A DNA stretch of 11,446 nt from an uncultured Lewinella sp. GTDB lineage: Bacteria > Bacteroidota > Bacteroidia > Chitinophagales > Saprospiraceae. The stretch lies in assembly GCA_938021455.1 (NCBI GenBank), contig CALIGP010000047.1:1-11446 (forward strand), given 5' to 3'. The notes below the pieces were generated by a model, which worked only from the letters and a program-made list of their open reading frames with translations, ran no database searches and had not been told where the DNA came from. Both the position numbers and the translations under genes were made by a program. Shown here one piece after another: positions 6,492 through 11,446 of the stretch; position 1 is the stretch's first letter, and each line of letters begins with the position of its first letter.

Positions 6492-6567
6492 ACTTTTAAA
6501 TGCTCCCGGATTATTGGTGTGGTGTTTTTCTCAACGACTCCCCCAACGACTATTGCCCCCTTTCCAG

Positions 6568-8661
6568 ATGCAAAACATTTCTTTCGAGTATCCGTCCTGG
6601 TTTCTAATTCTTTGCGCCCTCGCCGGTTTGGTAGTGGCCCTACTGCTGTATTATCGAGAAAAGACTTTTCGGGACCAGCCCCGCGGCCTGGTTTGGGGAA
6701 TGGGTATTCTCCGCTGGCTTGGCTATAGCTTATTGGCGGCCCTGCTACTATCTCCCTTGCTCCGTTATTTACAGACTGACCGCCAGGAGCCCGTAATCGT
6801 GTTGGCACAGGATGTGAGTGAATCCGTAGGAATGGAAACAGACACGACCGCTTACGTTGCCCAGTGGGAAGCCCTCAAGGCCAGCCTGAGTGAGAAATAT
6901 CAGGTGGTAGATTACACCTTTGGAGCGGGGGTTACCCCCGGCGGAGCGTTGCAATTTAAAGATAAGAGAACCAACCTGGATGCGGTACTCACGGAGATTA
7001 GCGATGTCTACGGCAGCCAAAATCTGGGAGCTGTAGTGCTCGCCACTGATGGTATCTATAACGAAGGGACCAATCCCGCTTATCGTAATCTGCAGCTAAA
7101 AGCACCGGTTTATACCGTAGGGCTGGGAGACACTACGCAGCGTAGGGATCTGGTGATTCGCAGAGTTTTTCACAATAAGATCGCCTACCTCGAAGATCGT
7201 TTTAGCATTCAGATCGACGTAACGGCCCGTGGTGCTGCTGGTAGCAATACCCGCATGACGGTAAGCAGGGTAGGGGACAGTGGTTCGAAACAGTTGCACA
7301 CGGAAAATATCTCTATCGACAAAAACGACTTCTTCACTACCCGTGAGGTAATTTTAGATGCTGACCGCCCGGGTGTTCAGCGCTACCGCATTAGCCTTAG
7401 TACGATTGGTGAAGAAGTGAGTACGGCCAACAATCGGCGAGATATCTTTGTCGATGTACTCGATGCCCGTCAAAAAGTACTACTGCTGGCTGCCGCTCCT
7501 CACCCGGACATTACGGCCATTAAGCAAGCATTGGCGACCGGTAAGAACAACGAAGTAGAAATTGGCTATGCGGGTAAATACCAGGGACGACTGGCAGATT
7601 TTGACCTCGTAGTACTACATCAGTTGCCCTCCATAAAAAAGAACATTAGTGCCGAGTTGAGCCAATTACAGTCGGCTAAAGTTCCAACGCTGTTTATTCT
7701 TGGCCCCAATGCTCCTGCACGAGCGGTCGGGCAGGCACAGGACTTACTCTCTTTTAAAGGAACCTCTGGTGCAAAGGGTAATGACGTCAGTGCCCGGACG
7801 GTGCCTGGCTTTAGCTTGTTTACGCTCAGTGAAGATCTTCGACAGGCGCTGGCCAAATTCCCTCCAATTACCGCCCCTTTCGGAGAATTCACCACGGGCC
7901 CCGGAGCAACCGTTTTGCTTAAGCAACGAATTGGCCGGGTGGAGACGGATTACCCTTTGATTACCCTGGGCGAAAGTAAGGGCGTACGAACGGGGGTTAT
8001 CGCCGGTAGTGGTATTTGGCAGTGGAGGCTTTTTGACCACCTGGAATATGGTACTCACGACCGTTTTAATGAGTTGATCAGCCAGGTAACGCAGTACCTG
8101 ACCATACAGGAGGATAAACGGCGTTTTCGGGTGAGTCTTCCCAAGAATCTCTTTGACGAAAACGAACCGGTCCAGTTAGATGCGGAGCTCTATAACAGCA
8201 GCTATGAGCTGGTTAATGAACCGGAGGCGACGGTCTTGATCACCGGCCCGGAAGGGAGAGAGTATAACTTTGCCTTCAATCGGACGAGTAACGCCTACAC
8301 GCTCAACGCAGGTACACTACCCGTAGGTAATTATCGATTCCTGGCCCGGACGAATTCCGGAGGCGAGGACCTTAGCTACAATGGTCGTTTTAGCATTCAG
8401 GCCGTTGAAGTAGAACGATATGCACTGGAGGCTGATCACGGGCTGCTGAGGCGATTGAGTGACCAGTATGGAGGAGCCTTACTTTTTCCGGAGGAGCTAG
8501 CCTCTCTACCCGGCCGCCTGGAGGCCGCCGGAACGGTGAAGCCCGTCTTGTTCGAGACAGTTAACACCCGTTCAGTTGTGCACCTGAAATGGATCTTTTT
8601 CGCCCTGCTAGCCCTCTTTGTAGGGGAGTGGTTTATGCGGAGGTATTTCGGTGGGTACTAG
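6568..8661 (+). CDS. Membrane protein with VWA (MIDAS) domain and GATase1-like segment
   Basis: The protein has 697 residues from the preferred ATG at 6568; an upstream ATG (6514) would add 18 unconvincing residues. Two N-terminal membrane helices (about 9-29 and 42-66) precede a VWA-type domain at about 75-200. A complete metal-binding MIDAS set is visible: Asp82-x-Ser84-x-Ser86, Thr135 and Asp161 in LATDG. A beta-rich region follows, then a Rossmann-like segment at about 300-390 (RQKVLLLAAAPHPD, FDLVVLHQLPS, VPTLFILGP) that resembles the glutamine-amidotransferase-like part of similar proteins but lacks an obvious catalytic Cys. A beta-sandwich region leads to a last helix at about 672-690 and a basic tail RRYFGGY. 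The large middle part is probably periplasmic. Function is unknown; Bat-type VWA proteins are the nearest architectural comparison. Confidence 0.8.
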   Translation: MQNISFEYPSWFLILCALAGLVVALLLYYREKTFRDQPRGLVWGMGILRWLGYSLLAALLLSPLLRYLQTDRQEPVIVLAQDVSESVGMETDTTAYVAQWEALKASLSEKYQVVDYTFGAGVTPGGALQFKDKRTNLDAVLTEISDVYGSQNLGAVVLATDGIYNEGTNPAYRNLQLKAPVYTVGLGDTTQRRDLVIRRVFHNKIAYLEDRFSIQIDVTARGAAGSNTRMTVSRVGDSGSKQLHTENISIDKNDFFTTREVILDADRPGVQRYRISLSTIGEEVSTANNRRDIFVDVLDARQKVLLLAAAPHPDITAIKQALATGKNNEVEIGYAGKYQGRLADFDLVVLHQLPSIKKNISAELSQLQSAKVPTLFILGPNAPARAVGQAQDLLSFKGTSGAKGNDVSARTVPGFSLFTLSEDLRQALAKFPPITAPFGEFTTGPGATVLLKQRIGRVETDYPLITLGESKGVRTGVIAGSGIWQWRLFDHLEYGTHDRFNELISQVTQYLTIQEDKRRFRVSLPKNLFDENEPVQLDAELYNSSYELVNEPEATVLITGPEGREYNFAFNRTSNAYTLNAGTLPVGNYRFLARTNSGGEDLSYNGRFSIQAVEVERYALEADHGLLRRLSDQYGGALLFPEELASLPGRLEAAGTVKPVLFETVNTRSVVHLKWIFFALLALFVGEWFMRRYFGGY

Positions 8662-8881
8662 AGGCGTTGGTAGAGAGATTGATCCATTTTATTCTTGCTT
8701 GAAAAAGGGATTTTGTTAAAGGTGTAAGGCTAATTTGTTTTACTCTAATTTTCAAAGTACTTTTGTTTTTACATGGGCTTCTAAACCTCTCGTGTTCTCA
8801 CAAGCTATTTCCCTGAACTTGTTAATAAAGCTAGAGATTTTAGCTATCTTTGCCCGTCCAAATAATCCCTCTCTAAGCCAT
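8662..8881 (+). other. AT-rich promoter and leader region before the polysaccharide locus
   Basis: These 220 bases are clearly more AT-rich than the neighbouring genes. An open frame from 8735 continues into the NusG-like gene, but its residues look like translated non-coding DNA and it runs across the -7 box at 8845. I see no terminator hairpin after the VWA gene and no tRNA. Confidence 0.5.
8845..8852 (+). promoter_or_regulatory. Bacteroidota -7 promoter box (TATCTTTG) of the polysaccharide locus
   Basis: TATCTTTG matches TAnnTTTG exactly, in AT-rich DNA, 29 bases before the ATG at 8882. The nearest upstream TTG (8819-8821) is 23 bases away, slightly wider than the usual spacing of about 19. 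A transcript starting near 8859 would give a leader of roughly 23 bases, which supports the 8882 start. Confidence 0.65.
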
Positions 8882-9529
8882 ATGGCGATTCGCATTTCCA
8901 GTCTTAACCACTGTTTAGGTTACAACTCCGGGAGAAATCTGGATGACATGCATCTGCGGGAACGTCGTTGGTTTGCGGTCAGGACTTCAAGCCGCCATGA
9001 AAAAAAGGCCTGCGAGGAACTATGTCGTTTGGGAGTGGAATGTTACCTGGCATTACGGGAGAAAATCTACGAATATCCGGGTAAGAAGGTAACCAGGCAA
9101 TTGCCTCTGATGTCCGGTTACATCTTTGTGCATATTCATAAGGGAGAAGAGATGACCGTTCGCCGGGCACATTACGTTTCTCGATTTGTGACTATTGGAG
9201 GAGACCGAAGAATGGTCCCTGAGAAGGAAATGGACCTGCTACGCAAGCTTAGTACTGACCGGAAGTTAGACTGGGACACCATTGAAGAAGCCTTTGATTT
9301 TCGGGAAGGAACCCCCGTTGAAATCATCCGTGGCCCGCTTGCGGGAGTAAGAGGATATTACGTAAGCAAAAAATCTAAAAAGACATTCGTTATTGCCCTG
9401 TCTGGTATGGGAGCCTGTTTGTCTACCTGCGAAATCGATCCCCGCTATCTGATGACACTGAACGGCCAATCAATGATGCAGGAAGAAGCAATAATCTCCA
9501 CGCAAAATAATAATAAAGTACTCTGGTAG
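8882..9529 (+). CDS. UpxY/NusG-like transcription antiterminator
   Basis: The protein has 215 residues from ATG 8882. ATG 8948 (193 residues) is an alternative, since conserved sequence begins just after it. The NGN domain runs from RRWFAVRTSSRHEKKACEEL through LPLMSGYIFVHI to about residue 130. A KOW motif region (REGTPVEIIRGPLAGVRGYY) follows near 165-185. This is the layout of specialised NusG paralogues such as UpxY of Bacteroides, which bind RNA polymerase and allow read-through of long capsule operons. Its place as the first gene before sugar-nucleotide and glycosyltransferase genes fits that role. I found no ops-type GGCGGTAG element in the leader. It is unlikely to be the housekeeping NusG, given the divergent sequence and context. 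Confidence 0.88.
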   Translation: MAIRISSLNHCLGYNSGRNLDDMHLRERRWFAVRTSSRHEKKACEELCRLGVECYLALREKIYEYPGKKVTRQLPLMSGYIFVHIHKGEEMTVRRAHYVSRFVTIGGDRRMVPEKEMDLLRKLSTDRKLDWDTIEEAFDFREGTPVEIIRGPLAGVRGYYVSKKSKKTFVIALSGMGACLSTCEIDPRYLMTLNGQSMMQEEAIISTQNNNKVLW

Positions 9530-9643
9530 AAGGGTTTAGTTCAAGCGGGAAAAGTTGGTCACTGACGGTGATTCGGGCTAAGCGTTTCCGACGCATGGAC
9601 GCCGAAGGCCTGTCAGGCTCGCAACATAAAATTTCAACCCTAA
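9530..9643 (+). other. Leader between the antiterminator and epimerase genes
   Basis: This 114-base gap is long for an operon. It holds a small inverted repeat, GCCTGTCAGGC (9608-9618), but no T-run and no coding potential that I can see. If the antiterminator acts within its own operon, its target could lie here or nearer the promoter. Confidence 0.3.
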
Positions 9644-10663
9644 ATGAGTAAGATTTTAGTGACGGGATCAGCGGGATTTATTGGCCATCACTTAGCCGTT
9701 AAATTAGGGGAAGCTGGCGTTGAAGTCGTAGGTATTGATAACCTGAACGATTACTATGACCCGGAACTGAAGTGGAGTCGCCTCGCGGAGGCAGGAATAA
9801 AGCGGGAAGAAGTAGAGTCCGGCCTAGAAGCAGTAAGCAGTAAATATCCTGAATATCGATTCAGGAAGATTGGCCTTGAAGACAAGCAAGCCATTGAAAA
9901 GCTATTTGCGGATTACCCGTTTATCAAGGTTTGTAACCTCGCCGCTCAGGCAGGAGTGCGGTATAGTCTGAGTAACCCCTCGGCTTACATCGATAGCAAT
10001 ATCTCTGGGTTTGTCAACGTCCTGGAATGTTGCCGTAAGACGGGTGTGAAACACCTGGTATACGCCAGCAGCAGTAGTGTCTATGGGCTGAACGACAAGG
10101 TTCCGTTTGCAGAAACAGATCCCGTTGATCAGCCTGCGAGCCTGTACGCAGCCACTAAGCGCAGCAATGAATTGCTGGCTCACGTCTACAGTCATCTGTA
10201 TCAGTTACCGGTTACCGGGCTACGGTTTTTTACGGTGTATGGGCCATGGGGACGGCCGGATATGGCCTATAGTTTGTTCAGCGATGCTATTCTGAATGAT
10301 CGGCCGATAAAGGTGTTCAATCATGGTGAAATGTCAAGAGACTTTACTTACGTCGATGATATTGTGGAAGGCCTGTATCGCATTCTATGCCAACCTCGCC
10401 CTCCTCAACAAGGAGTGGCCAGTCGGGTGTATAATATTGGTAAAGGCCAGCCGGTCAGGTTGCTGAAGTTCATCAAGATGATTGAGGAGTGCCTTGGGGT
10501 AGAAGCAAAGAAAGAATACCTGGGAATGCAACCCGGAGATGTAGAGAAAACGTACGCAGATACTTCTGCTTTGGAACGAGACTACGATTATCGGGCTAAT
10601 ACTACGCTTGATCAAGGGATTCCAGCCTTTGTACGTTGGTACAGGAAATATTACAATGTTTAG
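9644..10663 (+). CDS. NAD-dependent epimerase, probably UDP-glucuronate 4-epimerase
   Basis: The 339-residue protein is an extended short-chain dehydrogenase of usual length. It opens with the Rossmann motif ILVTGSAGFIG (Gly8, Gly11, Gly14). Catalytic features are ASSSSVYG at 141-148 and Tyr168-x-x-x-Lys172 (YAATK). GLRFFTVYGPWGRPDMA at 192-208 is the signature that separates UDP-glucuronate 4-epimerases (CapI/WbnF type) from GalE and dTDP-glucose dehydratases. SRDFTYVDDIVEG near 230 is also typical. The reaction would convert UDP-glucuronate to UDP-galacturonate, a precursor for acidic surface polysaccharide. It is the first biosynthetic gene of the locus. Substrate assignment rests on motifs only. 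Confidence 0.88.
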   Translation: MSKILVTGSAGFIGHHLAVKLGEAGVEVVGIDNLNDYYDPELKWSRLAEAGIKREEVESGLEAVSSKYPEYRFRKIGLEDKQAIEKLFADYPFIKVCNLAAQAGVRYSLSNPSAYIDSNISGFVNVLECCRKTGVKHLVYASSSSVYGLNDKVPFAETDPVDQPASLYAATKRSNELLAHVYSHLYQLPVTGLRFFTVYGPWGRPDMAYSLFSDAILNDRPIKVFNHGEMSRDFTYVDDIVEGLYRILCQPRPPQQGVASRVYNIGKGQPVRLLKFIKMIEECLGVEAKKEYLGMQPGDVEKTYADTSALERDYDYRANTTLDQGIPAFVRWYRKYYNV

Positions 10664-10682
10664 GGCGCTGCACGCAGGTGCA
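10664..10682 (+). repeat. Hairpin after the epimerase gene, related to 5646-5663
   Basis: TGCAC (10669-10673) pairs with GTGCA (10678-10682) around loop GCAG, directly after the epimerase TAG. ATGTTTTAAG follows, so it could be a weak terminator or attenuator between the epimerase and glycosyltransferase genes. It is an inverted, near-identical copy of the motif at 5646-5663. Confidence 0.35.
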
Positions 10683-10709
10683 ATGTTTTAAGTTAAGAAG
10701 CAAAGAACG

Positions 10710-11446
10710 ATCTCCAAAAAAGTACTCATCATCACTTATTATTGGCCACCTAGCGGCGGGGCCGGGGTCCAGCGTGTGCTGAAAACGGTGAAGTATTTGC
10801 GAGACTTCGGCTGGGAGCCCATCGTTTTTACCGCAAAAGACGCAGCCTATCCGGTCATTGATGAAAGCCTGGCCAAGGATATTCCGGAAGGCGTGAAAGT
10901 GCTGAAAGGGGATATTTGGGAGCCCTACGAGCTCTACAAACGATTTACCAGCCGAGACAAAAAAGAGCGGGTCTACTCAGGATTTATGACGGGGACAGAG
11001 AAACCCTCATTTACCCAAAGAGCTTCTGTTTGGTTACGAGGGAATTTCTTTATCCCTGATGCTCGGGCTTTCTGGCGTAGACCTTCTGTACGAATGCTGA
11101 CAGATTGGTTGGAGAATAATGAGATAGATGCGATCATCTCCTCAGGGCCTCCGCACACCACTCACTTGATTGCGAGAGATCTAAAACGAAAAACTGGAAT
11201 CCCCTGGTTAGCGGATTTCAGGGATCCTTGGACGGATATTGACTTTTACGATCAACTGATGTTGACTGGATGGGCGGACCGTAAGCACCGTAAACTGGAG
11301 CAGTCCGTTATTAAGGAGGCGGACAAAATGATTACCGTAAGCTGGGGCTGTGCCGAAGACTTGAAGAAACTGGGCAGGGAAGACATCGGCCTGGTGTTTA
11401 ATGGTTTTGATAGTGAAGACTTCGTTTTGCCGGAGTCAGCGTCACT
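10710..11446 (+). CDS. GT4-type glycosyltransferase, partial, without a canonical start codon
   Basis: The frame is open to the window end (about 245 codons). It begins SKKVLIITYYWPPSGGAGVQR, the standard N-terminal strand and glycine loop of Bacteroidota family-4 glycosyltransferases, followed by VKYLRDFGWEPIVFT, IISSGPPHTTHLIA, ADFRDPWTD, and VFNGFD at the edge. Such enzymes transfer sugars from nucleotide donors to growing surface polysaccharide at the cytoplasmic membrane; donor and acceptor are unknown. Relatives usually start MxKKVLIITYYWPP, which places the start at ATC 10710. No ATG, GTG or TTG occurs in frame between the stop TAA (10689-10691) and the motif. The in-frame ATG at 10683 reads Met-Phe-stop. 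Either ATC is a rare start, the gene is damaged, or there is a base error. Confidence 0.85.
   Translation, partial: MSKKVLIITYYWPPSGGAGVQRVLKTVKYLRDFGWEPIVFTAKDAAYPVIDESLAKDIPEGVKVLKGDIWEPYELYKRFTSRDKKERVYSGFMTGTEKPSFTQRASVWLRGNFFIPDARAFWRRPSVRMLTDWLENNEIDAIISSGPPHTTHLIARDLKRKTGIPWLADFRDPWTDIDFYDQLMLTGWADRKHRKLEQSVIKEADKMITVSWGCAEDLKKLGREDIGLVFNGFDSEDFVLPESAS

Noticed and set aside
8735..8881. Upstream ATG for the NusG-like gene
   Set aside because: This start lies before the perfect -7 box at 8845-8852 in AT-rich non-coding DNA; the added residues match nothing in the family.
1..11446. Defence system, prophage, toxin-antitoxin pair, integrase, tRNA or rRNA
   Set aside because: No nuclease, helicase, integrase, transposase or RNA gene signatures were found in any frame I read.

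Overview
The window looks like chromosomal DNA of a Bacteroidota bacterium. The evidence is paired OmpA-type outer-membrane proteins with thrombospondin type-3 calcium repeats, start-site-proximal TAnnTTTG (-7) promoter boxes, poor Shine-Dalgarno sequences, and a UpxY/NusG-like protein heading a polysaccharide locus. The style suggests Saprospiria (Lewinella-like), but that is an inference from general appearance, not from a search.

Layout. 1-135 is the C-terminal end of an FKBP-type peptidyl-prolyl isomerase (+). 136-443 is a gene-free convergent gap filled by a large imperfect palindrome, with purine-rich GTAGTGG-like DNA on the left and an 8-bp tandem repeat on the right. The right repeat supplies the stop codon of the next gene. 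440-3412 (-) holds two tandem paralogous OmpA/TSP3 proteins: the upstream one has 8 calcium repeats and an intact peptidoglycan-binding site, while the downstream one has 6 repeats and has lost both diaminopimelate-contacting residues. 3413-3686 is a divergent promoter region. 3687-8661 (+) holds a secreted beta-sandwich protein of unknown function, a PmtA-like phospholipid N-methyltransferase, an OmpR/PhoB response regulator with no kinase beside it, and a membrane protein with a VWA (MIDAS) domain and a GATase1-like segment. 8662-8881 is an AT-rich promoter region.

8882-11446 (+) is the start of an exopolysaccharide or capsule locus. A UpxY-like transcription elongation factor comes first, then a UDP-glucuronate 4-epimerase-like enzyme, then a GT4-type glycosyltransferase that runs off the window. 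The glycosyltransferase has no ATG, GTG or TTG where its start should be.

Most genes belong to the cell envelope: OmpA tethers, a possible lipid head-group methylase, a secreted lectin-like protein, and surface polysaccharide synthesis. I found no CRISPR array, phage, toxin-antitoxin or defence system. The points most worth checking are the palindromic element, the degenerate OmpA paralogue and the missing glycosyltransferase start codon.
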